Assembly (NCBI GenBank): GCA_030272155.1
Contig: CP126205.1
Location: 546,501-610,500 of the forward strand
Source: Tetradesmus obliquus
Taxonomy: Eukaryota > Chlorophyta > Chlorophyceae > Sphaeropleales > Scenedesmaceae
DNA: 64,000 nt
Reading direction: 5' to 3'
The translations under genes were made by a program, and so were the position numbers. The notes beneath the pieces were generated by a model. That model had not been told where the DNA came from and did no database searches. It was given only the letters and a program-made list of their open reading frames with translations. Shown here piece by piece: positions 1-11,125 of the stretch (the first letter of the stretch is position 1; the number at the start of each line of letters is the position of its first letter).

Positions 1-373
1 ACTTGCCCTTACGCTGCCACCCACGTCACAGTTCGGGTCACCACGTGGCATGTAGCCGGGCATCAACTTAAAGAGTTCGCAACACTACATGCCTGGCGGA
101 CATGGCACACCAGGAAAGTCACCTCCCAGCTGGCAGCTGATTGCGCAGAGGCGCATGAGCCACCTTGCAAAAGCATTTAGTAAACTATATCACTAGTCTG
201 CTCATCTTGACAGCACTGCTGCCATTGTCTTGCCCTACCTTGTTTCACTAGTTTCTTCAAGAGGCCAAGAATCCCCTGGCCGCCAAACCCAACCCCATTG
301 CCCACGACCCTGCTTCGCAGCATCTACACAGCTGCAAGCACGGCCGTCCATCCTACGCCGCATCCCTTGCCCC
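1..373. other. 3' flank of the sugar transporter gene
   Basis: No gene is recognised here. The stretch lies immediately downstream of the stop codon of the minus-strand transporter at 374 and presumably contains its 3' untranslated region. No TTACA (a minus-strand TGTAA polyadenylation signal) was seen, so the transcript end cannot be placed. Short open frames on the plus strand have no family resemblance and overlap the antisense of the transporter's last exon. Confidence 0.5.
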
Positions 374-2304
374 TCACGACTTGACGTCCTTCTCCCGAGG
401 CGTGTGGCTGTCCGGCTGCTGCTCCCCCACTGTGCGTGGCAGCTTTGGCGGCTTCTCCCTGAGGGGAGCTTGCTGGAACAGCGAGCCGCCAGCCAGGCCT
501 AGCACCAGGAAGGCTAGCTGCACCGGTGATGCATGCTGGTCCCAAATGAGCAGGTTGAGCACTACTGAGCCCAGCTTGCACACCACGCCCACCACCACGC
601 CAGCCGTGGCTGACACATTGCTGCGCATCAGGTAGCCTGCGCAGCACAGCAAGGGCGACATGTTGAGATGCAGCCCTGAGCATGTTCCTGCAAGCGACTG
701 GAGAGTGCTGGACTGAGCAAGTGCAACTGGCTGCGACGCTGGCACATCACAGGCAATGAAGCTGGCGGTCAAATTCGCCGCACTCCACACATCAAACAGT
801 CTAACATGATGTACTGCTGTGTCATCAGCATGTGCACCGCCCCGCACACAGGCCCTGCCTGGCAGCACCTACCTGCATGACTCATGCACACGCCCACAGC
901 GCACGACAGGCACAGCAGGAACAGCTGAGCGTGCGTGAAGTGTGTCTGCTGCAGCAGCTGGTGCTCTGTGCGGCACAGCGGGAACACCACCAGCAGTGCC
1001 AGGCCTGACAGCAGGTTGGTGTAGTACACACGGCCCCAGTTGCTCATGTGCACTGTGTCGCACACGTGCTTCACGTAGCACGCCTCAAACAAGAAGAAGA
1101 TGTACCTGCACAGCAGCAGGGGCAGCACGCAGGGCAGCCGTGAGCAGCCTGGCTGGCTGAGATGTGCACACTGATGGCGAGGGGCAAGGCAGCTCAGCAG
1201 CTGCTTGCAAATCTGGTGATGCGCAACATTCACGCGCTGCTGCAGTACGGCAAGTCAAGCACAGCCAGGTCGACGCCGGGTAAACAAGCAGTGCCAGCGC
1301 CAATGGTTGCTGCTGCTCACCACACACACAGCCAGGTGTATGCCTCCAGCTTGAAGCCCTGGTCGTAGTAGGTATAGCCAGAGCAGGACAGGATGAGCAG
1401 CAGGATGCTGAAGATGCTGCGGCCGCCCGGCAGCTTGCGCCCCAGGAACAGGTAGTCAAACACGGACAGCACGAGTGGCGTGGAGGACCGGAAGGTGATG
1501 AAGGTCTCCACGTTGCTGTACACCAGCACCTTGATGTTGGCTGCGCGCGCATGATTGTTTGCAGAGAGTTTGCAGGAAACGGATGACGGTGAGAGTTTGC
1601 AGGAAATGCCCTATATCCACGCTGTTGCCAGTCTATAATGAACACGGAAGCCCCAGCAAACTGGCCACACAATCAGCATAGACAAGAGGAGAGCATGGTG
1701 TTCTTGCCACCAAGGTGACGTTTGCGGGAAGTGAATATACGGCGTAAAAGCATGCAAAGTGGCATGCGCGGGTTCTGCTGTTTGCCAGCACTGCCAAGCC
1801 AGGCAGTTGCAGCTATTGCTACAGCTGCGACTATGGTATTGCTGGCATATGTAGGTACATGGTGCTGGTGTATGCAGCTGCGTGTCCCATCATTGCTGCT
1901 GATGAAACAGTAAACAAGCAGCACTCACCAAACACAGTGCCCAGGAAACCGACAATGATCAGCAAGAAGGGCCGCACAAGCCGCCACTGCAGTTTCTCTG
2001 CATCCAGCGTTCCCGCGATGGTGAGGAACTTGACAGAGCCTGCTGCAAACAGCAGCTGCATTACCAGGATGAACACTGGCGCCCTCAGGTTGCTCACAGC
2101 GACCTTGTTGATGACGATAAGGGTGCTGGAGCAGAAACCATAGTAGAAAAGAATGAGTGGAATCTTCCACGTTTGCAGGAAATGGCCCCATGTGGGCTGC
2201 CCTGGCTGTGGCTTGCTGGAGGGCAGCCAGCGCAGCAAGCTCGACTCCTGCTGCTGGTGCTGCTGTGGCAGCAACGGCTCCTCCTCGCCTGGCGTTGCCG
2301 CCAT
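374..2304 (-). CDS. Golgi GDP-sugar transporter, GONST3/GGLT1-like
   Basis: Four exons on the minus strand: 2304-1929, 1540-1321, 1105-873 and 675-374. Phases match at each junction and give 376 residues, close to the roughly 370 of plant GONST3. The family (drug/metabolite transporter superfamily, nucleotide-sugar branch) exchanges GDP-linked sugars across the Golgi membrane; plant GONST3/GGLT1 carries GDP-L-galactose. Seen directly: about ten hydrophobic segments; VETFITFRSSTPLVLSVFD in exon 2; AYTWLCVWYIFFLFEACYVK across exons 2 and 3; SATAGVVVGVVCKLGSVVLN and LLIWDQHASP in the last exon, matching the plant SATGFTVLGIVNKLLTVVIN and LMVWDKHST blocks. The chosen start is the first in-frame ATG, before a cytosolic acidic di-leucine-like stretch (GEEEPLL); an in-frame stop lies further upstream. 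The exact sugar is inferred only. No exon echoes were noticed in its introns. Confidence 0.85.
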
Positions 2305-4186
2305 GCTACTGCTGTAGAAGTCTCCTGTTGCTCCTGTGCTGCTGCTGGAGCCACCTGCCTCCAAGTCCAGCTGCTCGCCACAGCTGTTGCCACTGCCAGC
2401 AGTTGGCAGGGCTTCTGGCTGGGACCTGCTGTGCTGCCACAAGGATGCCAGCACTGCTTATCTAGCTAAACATCTCTATAATAAATAACCATGCAAACGA
2501 ACGATTGCTGCAAGGGCGGGAAGCCAAGTCAAGCGATCAGGCGACAAGCTGGAGCACGACAGCAAAAGGCTGGCGAAACCAGAACGTGCTCGGTAGTAAG
2601 TCAGAGTCAAAATGATGTGATTTTATATCGCGTAAATACGAATCTGTCAAAGCATTCGCAGAGAGCACAAGAGAAGTTCAATCGCAGTAGACTGCAGGCA
2701 GCGGGCAAATTAACTGCGGGTCTAATACATTCACAGTTTAGATGACCGGAACTATGATCAGTGGCGCTTGAAGTAAACTTGCACCACTGTCACCTGCATT
2801 ATAACCAGCTTGTACGTCTGTGCTCAGCAGCAGTGCTGCTGTCACGCAGCCCGTGCAGCACATGGTCTCAACGTGTCTGCTGTTCTTCTGTATGTGTTGT
2901 GTATGTGTTGTGTATGCGTGTCTCGGCCTGCCTGTCGAAGCTGTCCGACAGTTGACGTGGGATCCTGCAAGCCCTGCTTGTGGCACATTGGATGCCATCA
3001 TGCGGCATGCACTGAAGCTATGGACGCAGGAACTCTTGCTGTTAAGATGCCTAGCTGTGGAACGGGCCACTTAGTCGCATTGAAATTTTTATCAAACCTT
3101 GCTTGATGCACAACCAAGCTTGTGCGAGGCACCACTTTCCTGCTTGCTGCCCTGCTATCATCAAGTGCCACCCCATTGTGCATAAATAGCCTGATAGCCA
3201 GTACAGTCAAGAAGTTCAGTCGATGTTGTTTGCGAGTTACCATCGTGCACGCACCCATGGCATCCTCACGCGCTGCTCTGTGCCGTTAGGGGTGCACCCC
3301 AGCGGCTTCACGTGAAGGTCAGGCTGACCATCAGGACTGAGCATATGCTTGCCACAAGCCTCAGAAGGGGTAAATAGTATGACAATGGCTGGATGTGCCG
3401 ATGGCAAGCTGCAGTAAGGCAGGCCAGTGTGCCATTGCTGCACCGGGCTCTGAAGGCTTCAGCATGGCATGCGTGATGCAAACTTTGCCTTGAAGGCCTG
3501 TCACACAGTGTGTGCATGCCATTCAGCCGCTGAAGCACCATTGCGTCCACAAAGGCCTTAGCAACTGATGTCTTTTTGTCTGCTTATGAGGGCTTGCTCG
3601 GCATGCCAAGTGAACTTGCCACTTGTCATGAGCTGGCGTCAACCCGCAAAGCTGACATGTGTTAGGGTTGTTGCCGTGGCTCCTGCATTTTCACGTTCCA
3701 ATCGCAAGGTTGTGCAGTGATCGCATACTTAAAAACGCCAGATGCTTCGCCTGAAGAGCCACTATATCTTGCGAGCTGTGGGATCATTACCTTGGGTAGT
3801 GTCCACGAACGCCTGCTGCAGGTACTGCACATCAACATTTGATAGATTGATAAACTTGAAGTGTTCTGTTACATGTTCGCTTCCGATTGCGAACGCATGA
3901 TAAGCAGCCAGCAACATGAAATGCCTTGGGCAGTAGTACTGCTTTGACGACTGCTGTTCAGTCAGGTGTCTGTTGCAGCGGCCATGCAGTCGAGCAGCTG
4001 CGCAGCGTGTTCGAGATGGCAAGAAAAACACCGTCTGCTTGAAACTTTGGGGCAGCATGGAGAGCAGCAGCAGCAGCAGCAGCAGGGACATTGGGTGTCG
4101 CTATTGCAGCAAGGAGTGAAACTCAAGCTCACAGCTGTGACTGATCAGTCACAGCACTTGACCATGGCTGCAGGCACTTTTGGTTT
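2305..4186. other. Divergent intergenic region, transporter / rhodanese
   Basis: About 1.9 kb between two divergently transcribed genes, so it should carry both promoters and 5' untranslated regions. The first 150 bases are CTG/CAG-rich and antisense to the transporter's untranslated leader; an in-frame stop there excludes a longer N-terminus. From 2490 to 3760 the composition is less repetitive and no open frame has recognisable content. Around 4057-4086 there is a short AGC run. An upstream exon of the rhodanese gene may lie here, but none could be supported. Confidence 0.5.
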
Positions 4187-4792
4187 GTGGGTCCTACCGC
4201 CATGGCTGATGTCAAACATGTGAGCACACCATGCTCGTCCCAGGCCACAGATCTGCCCTTGTCATTGCAGCCACGCACTGTGTTGGCAACAGCAGTGCAG
4301 CTGGCAGTTCCTGCCGGGGGATACAACGTGCATTGCTCATCAGCCGTGCAGCCAAGCCCTGCCTGTTGCAGCAACCAAACACCTGGCACTTGTTGCATGC
4401 AGGTGCCTCCCACAGAGGCTGCAGAGCTGCTGAAAACCGGCTACACTTACCTAGACGTCCGGTGAGCAACAGCAGCTTGCGGTATGCTTTCTGGCACTCG
4501 TTGCATTCATCCTTGCGAGCAAAATCACATGCTATTTACCCAAAATCAGTGCTTGGCACATTTGCAACAGCACAATACATCTGCACAGCCAGCATGTACG
4601 GCGCGCAGCACAGTATGCTTGCACAGCGTGTTTGTGTTTGTGGTGACATGCCATGTACATCAGCCGTGTGTCGAAAAGCACAATGTGTTTGTGCCACGCG
4701 CTGCTGCAGTACGCCGGAGGAGTTTGCTGCCGGCCATGCGGAGGGCGCAGTCAACATCCCCTTCATGCTCAGCAAGCCAGAAGGTGACCAGC

Positions 4793-4829
<37 letters not shown>

Positions 4830-5823
4830 CATCAGCAGCAGCAGCAGCAGCGGCGGCGACAGCAGCATGTTGTTTATGCCAGAGTTAGCACCTACAGCAG
4901 CTGCAGCAACTGCAGTGCACTGCTTGCAGCACAGCTGGGCCGGGAAGAGCTCTGGACGGTTGGCCCGCAGGCTGTACTGGCATCCCTGCTGTGTCAAGCT
5001 GCAAACAGGGATGCTATACAGGCCTAGCCCAGTCCAGGTGACTCAACTGCTGCTGGATCTGGCGTTGCTGCCGCTGCCATGTCTTGACTGCTGGCTGTTC
5101 CTGCTGCTGCCGCCAGGCATGGTGCCCAATGCAGAGTTTGTGCAGCAGGTCAAGCAGCACTTCCCAAACCAGGACCATCCAATGGTTGTGGTGAGTGCAT
5201 GTGTCATGCAGCAGCTGCTGCAGGGCTGCAAGCCTTGGTGTGCTGCAGCTATGCTTGCAGCGTGGTTGAGTGCTCCTGCAGTTGGTTGGTTCGTCTTGCC
5301 AATACTCTCAAACAAAACAACGTTGTCATCTGCTTCAGCTTGTGGTGACATTCTACGAAAAGACTAGGTGGCTGCAGGCTGCTGTCCACATGATGCTACA
5401 TGCTGCGCACACCAGCTGCTAGTTGTGCTAGCCTACAGGGTGCTGCCTGACTGGCGCATTAATCTCCACTTCGCGCTGCTGTGCTGTGCAGGGCTGCAAG
5501 GCTGGCCCCAGGTCCACGCGAGCCTGCGCAGCACTGGCACAGGTGGGATGATGCGCTGCTGCTTGCGATCCTTATGATGCAGGGTTGCTTGGAGCCTTTG
5601 CTGCATGTGCTTAGTTGCAAGGTGATTAAGTGGTAGTGGTGTTCGGGTGTTTGTCACGGTACATGTTGTACAGTACATGTTGCTATTGACTTTGCCGCTA
5701 CCGCTGCTGCTGCTGCCGCCACTGCTGCTGCTGCTGTTGCCGCTGCAGGACTACACGAGCCTGGTGATGAATGCAACAGGCTGGGACGGCTGGGTGGCAG
5801 CCAGCCTGCCAGCAGCCAAGTGA
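4187..5823 (+). CDS. Single-domain rhodanese (sulfurtransferase), probably plastidic
   Basis: Exons 4187-4461, 4710-4783, 5117-5190, 5492-5542 and 5749-5823; phases agree at all four junctions. Rhodaneses move a sulfane sulfur from a donor to a thiol through a cysteine persulfide. Seen directly: VPPTEAAELLKTGYTYLDVR at the end of exon 1, TPEEFAAGHAEGAVNIPF in exon 2, then the active-site loop GCKAGPRS in exon 4 with the catalytic Cys, and a C-terminal GWDGWVAASLP that replaces the usual GGYxAWxxxGLP. This order is that of plant single-domain sulfurtransferases. The N-terminal segment before VPP is Ser/Thr/Ala-rich and could be a transit peptide, but TGCATGCAG precedes GTGCCTCCC and could instead be an acceptor (exon start about 4404), so the start at 4187 is weak. 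Intron 1 sequence between 4796 and 4860 is AGC-rich. A short partial copy of exon 4 with its acceptor lies near 5208-5240. Confidence 0.78.
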
Positions 5824-6147
5824 AGCAGCGCTGCTAGCGCTGTGTTGAACCGATCGCTACTATAGTACTGTTCTTGTGTGCCCAGAGTGGCTTGAAAGTC
5901 CCTTTTCGGAGCGTGATGCCCTGCTTCCTGCATGTTTGGCGGCAACAGTATATTGTAGTATGTACTGCCACAGCATTGAGCAAAGTGTATTGTGACTACA
6001 GCACGGTGCTAGCTAGCTATCGCAGACACTGCTTGTCAGCTGCAATGCATGCGATACACTTGTACACGATGCACTTGTACAAGCATTGCCTCAAAGTTGC
6101 AGCAAACTGGATTTAGCAGATGATGCCTGTTGGCCTCCACCAAACAT

Positions 6148-6152
6148 TGTAA
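6148..6152 (+). terminator. Candidate TGTAA polyadenylation signal, rhodanese
   Basis: TGTAA, the usual polyadenylation signal of chlorophyte nuclear genes, occurs about 325 bases after the rhodanese stop codon. Placement by motif only. Confidence 0.35.
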
Positions 6153-6968
6153 CAAGTTAATTACAACGCCAGGGCATGCAGGTTGATCTGTTAACAGCTG
6201 AGTGGACAGGCTCATGCAGCATCTCGTAGGGCCCAATACAAACAGTGCCCAAAAGTGGCATGGAGCCCTGCCTGCGAGTACAACCGACGCGCATGTGCAC
6301 TGCAGCAACAGCACTGCCGCCAACGGCAGTATACGTGCTTCCCACCCGTGAAAGGCCCAGGCGTCATGACCTGAACAACACAGCAGAAACACCAAACTCG
6401 TATGAGGCACAATCCTGCTGCTGCTCCATGCATGTACCTCTGTCCAAACTGTGCAACGCTCTTGGCACCGCCTTTACAGCAGGTGGCAAGGGCTGGGGCT
6501 GCACTGGCCCAGCAAGCTGTACACACCAACATGACGGAGCCCATCAATTGGCTTCAAGGGGCATGCCCGCAACCATAATCTCTGCGCGCACCACTGACAT
6601 TCGCGCAACGTCCCAAGCGCTGAGCGCCACAACCCTCACCCCCACTGCAGACCATCCATGCCTGTTTCCTTGATACGGAGATGTTTCCGCCGCTACTGCT
6701 GCCACAGCCGCTGCAAGCAGCCCTGCTCCTGCTCCTGTCTGGCCTCCTTACTCCTGGTGCAGCTCCTATTCCCTTCGATGCCCTGCTGCTGCCATGCCAG
6801 CGGCTCCCACTTGTGACACACTGCTGCATCACTCCTGCCCCTTGCATCACTCCTGCCACTTGTGCAGCTCCATGCCCTCAGACCCTTCTTCCTCTACAAC
6901 CCAGGGTTCACACATCCCTGAAAACACACAACCCCACCTTTCAGCGCCAGAGCCAGCTTCAGCCCTGC

Positions 6969-6973
6969 TTACA
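6969..6973 (-). terminator. Candidate TGTAA polyadenylation signal, SGT1
   Basis: TTACA on the plus strand reads TGTAA on the minus strand, about 47 bases after the SGT1 stop codon. It would give a very short 3' untranslated region. Confidence 0.4.
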
Positions 6974-7019
6974 TGTTGTAGAATGAAAACTCTCCCTTTA
7001 CAACCCTAAACTCTCCCCC

Positions 7020-10000
7020 CTACTCCTGCCACTTGTGCAGCTCCATGCCCTCGGGCGGCGTGCAGTCAATCTTCTTGGCGCCCACGTCCTTCCAGTTGGT
7101 GGACAGCACCGTGCCGTTGCTCTCCACAAAGCTCTTCATCATGGCACGCCGCGTGTCCTCGTCACCCTGCAGCAACATGGTACACCGGGCGATGCTGTTA
7201 CTATATTGGTGCTGATCATGTGCATGCATGCAGCAGTGAGTTGCTCTCCACGAAGCTCTTCATCATGGCGCGCCGCATGTCCTCGTCACCCTGCAGCAGC
7301 ACAGAAAAAAGCGGCGCTGTCACTACATTTGTGCTCATCATGTGCATGCATACAGCAGTGGGTTGCTCTCCACCAAGCTCTTCATCATAGCGCGCCGCGT
7401 GTCCTGGTCACCCTGCAGCGGCACACATAGAGAAACTTGACGGTGTTACTACATGTAGTGACATTTGATGCTTGCAGCAGCGGGTGTGCCGCGTGTCCGA
7501 GTCACCCTGCAGCAGCCCAGCACACCAGGCAGCGCTGAGACCATCTTTGTGGAGATCGCGCGCAAGCATGCAGCAGTGGGTTACTCTCCACGTATTTCTT
7601 CATCATGCCGCGCCGCGTGTCCTCGTCACCCTGCAACAGTGCAGCACATAAGGCCACGCTGTTGTGTGAAGCCATGTGTGAAGACGATGATCGTGCATGC
7701 AGCACTGAGTGTACGCATGCCCCTGCGCAGGTGCGCCAGCTGCACGTGCAGCAGGTGGAATGTACAACGGAAGCAGTGCTAATGCGACACCACGGGTCAT
7801 CCCCCCCATGCCAGCTGACGCCTCCATAACACGACGGCAGCTCCACCAGGGCCCTGCCGCCCTGCAACATGCTGGCGCACGTGCAGCAGGTGGAACCACC
7901 AAAAGCACAAAAATAAACCAAAAACACGTGTGCGCCCCTTCCGCCCTCACCGCCCCGGCGCGCCATCTGAGGCACACTCACGACAACAGCCCTGGGAGGG
8001 CCCCTGATGCGCACAGCTCAACAAAGTATCGCCAATCAAGCCATGGCAGTAACGCCGATGCTGCGCGCACCTGTGAGAAGATCTTCTTGAAGAATGCCCC
8101 CAGCGGGTCGGCATCGTCCAGCTCGCCCTTCTCCTCCAGCTCCTTCACCTCAGCTGCAGCAGGGCAGGACAGCCAACCAACCGAACAAGACTTCAGTAGA
8201 TATGTTGGTCAGCCATCGTCCAGCTTTCTCTTCTCCTTCAGCTCCTTCACCGCAGCTGCAGCAGCACAGGACAGCCAGACAGTCAAATATAACTGTTCAG
8301 TCAGCAAACTATGTTAGCCAGCCATCGTCCAGCTCGCCCTCCTCCTCCAGCTCCTTCACCTCGGCTGCAGCAGCAGGCAGGACAGCCGGACAATTGGCCG
8401 ATCAGTCGGTCATCATCGTTGTCAGTCAATATCAGTCGGTCATTATCGTTGTCAGTCAATATCAGTCGGTCATTATCGTTGTCAGTCAATATCAGTCGGT
8501 CATTATCGTTGTCAGTCAATATCAGTCGGTCATTATCGTTGTCAGTCAATATCAGTCGGCTGCAACAGTGGTGAGCTGGCTCACAGGCAGGGTGACATGC
8601 AACAGTGGTGAGCTGGCTCACAGGCAGGGTGACATGCAATGTGAACAAGGGTCGGCATCATCCAGCTATCCCTTTTCCTCCAGCTCCTTCACCTCAGCTG
8701 CAGCAAGCACGAAAGCCAGCTATCAATCAATCAATCAATTACACAAACAAAGCATGATGAGTGCGGTGCCATGCCAGCAACGCAAGCAGAGCGTCATGTA
8801 CTTCATACAAGGCACACAAGCAAATATGGGAGTCTACATGCGATTGCGTACTGCTAAACCAAGCAGCTGCCACACCCTGCAAAACAACCCACACACCTAC
8901 ACGCCATGCTGTGGCTGTTGACAACAAGCTGATGAACGATACATGCCCACACAACACAAACAGCTGCCCAGCGGCACTCATGTAAAACAAAGTGCACTGC
9001 TTGATGCCCAGCACCCACCTTCCACCTTGTCCCAGTTGCGTGTAGGCTTGCTGCTAGGGTAGGCGCGCGAAGGGCCCTGCTCAGGCGCCGCTGCTGCTGC
9101 TGCTGCTGCCACGCCTGCTGCTGCTGGGCCTACTGCGCCCTTCTCCAGGCTGCGCCAGTTGAGCCCTGGCTGCGCCTTGAGCAGGCTCACCTCCAGCTTC
9201 GTCTTGAGCACCTCAGCCTTCACGCTGCCTGCATGAGCATGCGGAAGAGAGCCAGGCGGCGACATGCGAAACATGCTGCGTGAACGGACCAACCATCGCA
9301 CCAAGAGCGCAATGCACAGCAGCACTTTAAGTTGATGTACATTGTAGGTTCCGGCTGTCGGGTGAGCCGCTCAGCTAGGCTCGTTGCCACTGCGTGACCC
9401 AGCCACTTGCTGATCGTAACAAATAGCAGGCCCGGCAGCTCAGAACAGCTCGGAGGCTATCCACCCCTGCGCTCATGGCGATACTTGCAATACCCAACAT
9501 GCTCCAGACACCGCACGCAGACATGGCAGCAACCTGCACTGGCAGGCGCAGCCACACATGCGCAGCAGCAGCAGCTGCATCCCCGACCTCAAAAAGAGCT
9601 CACCTGGCGCCACCTTGGAGAACAGGTCAAACTCCAGCACAAAGTCCTCATCATCAGCTCCCTGCTGCTGCTCAGCCTGGCCGCTGCTGCTGCTGGCTCC
9701 TGCTGCTGCTGCTGCTGCTGCTGCTGGCTGTGCTGCGATGGTGATCTTCAGCTTGTCATCTTCCCCTTCCAGCTGCACTGCCACTGCATCTTTCGGCAGG
9801 TTCTTGGCATACACGTCGATGACAACCTTGCTGCCAATCTGATACCACTGGTGCCTGCAGGAGACAGCGAACAAGACCATACGGCTGCAATGTGTTAACA
9901 ACCATAACACCGTATCACCAAAGTGAGCATGTATGCGGGTGCTGCCATACAAGGCGCTAAGCAGCTGCTGCTGACTATGAGCGGCAGTCATGGTACGGAG

Positions 10001-11125
10001 CACTGCAGCCCCACTGGCAAGCCACACCCCATAACACACATACACACACAGCGCGATGCTGTGTGGCTGCCTCCATGCCCAGCGCAGAACAATGCACAGC
10101 ATGCTGCTGCTGCTGCTGCTGTTGAAAGTTTTGCGTGTTACCTGTATCTGCCAGTGAAGGCTTCAACAGCAGCAGGCGCCAGCAACCTAGCGCTGTCTGC
10201 TGCGGCTGCTACAGCTGATGTAGATGCTGTTGCAGCAGGTGCTGCTGTTGCTGCTGGTGACGGAGTTGATGTAGGTGCTGCTGCTGCTGCTGGTGCTGCT
10301 GCTGGCTTGGATGGTGCTGCTGCTGGTGCGCCGGCATCTTGCAGCTCCCCTGTACAGGCCAAGCATAAGAAAGATGAAGTGATTAATACTACCAGATGTG
10401 TATGCGCCAACTGCACAATGAAAAATAATGCTAGAACACCAGAGCATAAGGCCGCTTACACCACCAGGGCTGCATGCTGTTTTGAATGTGGTGCACTGCT
10501 GTTGGCCTAAAACAAAGTCAGCGCAGGTCCTGGTTGTGCTGTGGCCAGCCAGATGGCGTGCTTCCTGCAGTGCACGCAGCTGCCAGCGTCTATCTCAAAA
10601 GCACTCACCATCTAGCTCTGCTTGGCACCTCTTGATCCAGGTGCGAAACTTGGTCATGTCAGGTGCCAGCTGCTGCCCCTGCTGAAAGCACTGCAGTGCT
10701 GTCTCATACTCCTCCAAGTGGAAGCATGCCGTCCTGCAAGAGAAAATAACAATGCTGGTATCAAGATCAGCAAGTTCTGAACCGTTTGCAGCAAGCAACA
10801 TCCTTGCATACCCACCCCTTGCGCAGGAAGGCCTTGGCATTGCTGCTGTCCAGCTCTATGGCCTTGCTGGCGTCCTGCGCTGCCTCCATGAACTTCTCGA
10901 GCTCAATGTTGGCATTTGAACGGGCCTCATAAACAGCTGACGAGGGCTCCAGCTCCAGCGCCTGCAAGCATTCGCCATGCATAAGCTTGGCAAGGCTTGT
11001 AGTGCTGATGCGCCCAGCCAGCACCTAGGCTGCAGGAGACGTGCCTGTGTGTAATGCTTCACTGCTGCGTCAAAATCCTCGTCTACAAAGGCGCGATCGC
11101 CCGCTGCGATGTGCTCCTGCGCCAT
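7020..11125 (-). CDS. SGT1: Co-chaperone SGT1 (TPR-CS-SGS)
   Basis: Eight exons on the minus strand: 11125-11045, 10961-10816, 10733-10609, 10349-10142, 9854-9604, 9228-9019, 8153-8071 and 7166-7020, encoding 416 residues. SGT1 works with HSP90 and SCF ubiquitin ligases, and in plants it stabilises immune receptors. Seen: three TPR-like helical repeats (residues 1-117) with ALELEPSSAVYEARSNANIE; an Ala/Pro linker (to about 187); a CS domain starting HQWYQIGSKVVIDVYAKNLP, carrying an Ala/Ser/Gln insertion between strands and finishing with VEVLKTKLEVSLL-like sequence (here AEVLKTKLEVSLLKAQPGLN); and a C-terminal SGS domain with AYPSSKPTRNWDKVE, DADPLGAFFKKIF, MMKSFVESNGTVLSTNW and PPEGMELHKW, almost identical to plants. 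Intron 1 uses a GC donor (CAG|GCACGT). Introns 6 and 7 hold partial copies of the next exon. Confidence 0.95.
7231..7640 (-). repeat. Four partial copies of SGT1 exon 8 start
   Basis: In SGT1 intron 7, four blocks (about 7231-7297, 7356-7418, 7486-7516, 7576-7640) repeat the start of exon 8 with its CTGCAG acceptor. In SGT1 sense they read variants of GDEDTRRAMMKSFVESN (for example GDEDTRRGMMKKYVESNPLL). Each stops before the conserved GTVLSTNW segment and none has a donor, so they look like decayed 5' exon copies. Confidence 0.85.
8206..8710 (-). repeat. Three partial copies of SGT1 exon 7 start
   Basis: In SGT1 intron 6, blocks near 8211-8265, 8322-8377 and 8653-8707 copy the first 45-50 bases of exon 7 (AEVKELEEKGELDDA in protein) with the CTGCAG acceptor. 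One copy contains an in-frame stop after EEK. The DPLGAFFKKIF part is present only in the intact exon at 8071-8153. Confidence 0.85.
8401..8550. repeat. 30-bp minisatellite, five perfect-length copies
   Basis: Five head-to-tail 30-base units starting ATCAGTCGGTCATTATCGTT, nearly identical (the first has one difference), lie in SGT1 intron 6 between exon echoes. A partial sixth unit follows, then two copies of a 37-base unit (about 8562-8635). There are no unique spacers. Confidence 0.95.

Larger units (their letters stand above)
5824..7019. other. Convergent intergenic region, rhodanese / SGT1
   Basis: About 1.2 kb between two genes whose 3' ends face each other. Candidate polyadenylation signals for both transcripts are listed separately. 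Within it, 6690-6990 is rich in CTG/CAG and CCT runs and resembles decayed low-complexity coding or intron sequence, but no family could be recognised. Confidence 0.5.

Noticed and set aside
2305..2454. Longer N-terminus for the sugar transporter
   Set aside because: It would need a GTG start and is bounded by an in-frame TAA; the first ATG at 2304 gives the family's normal length.
8401..8550. Possible CRISPR-like array (30-base direct repeats)
   Set aside because: The units are contiguous with no unique spacers, lie inside an intron of a eukaryotic gene and have no cas genes nearby. It is a minisatellite.
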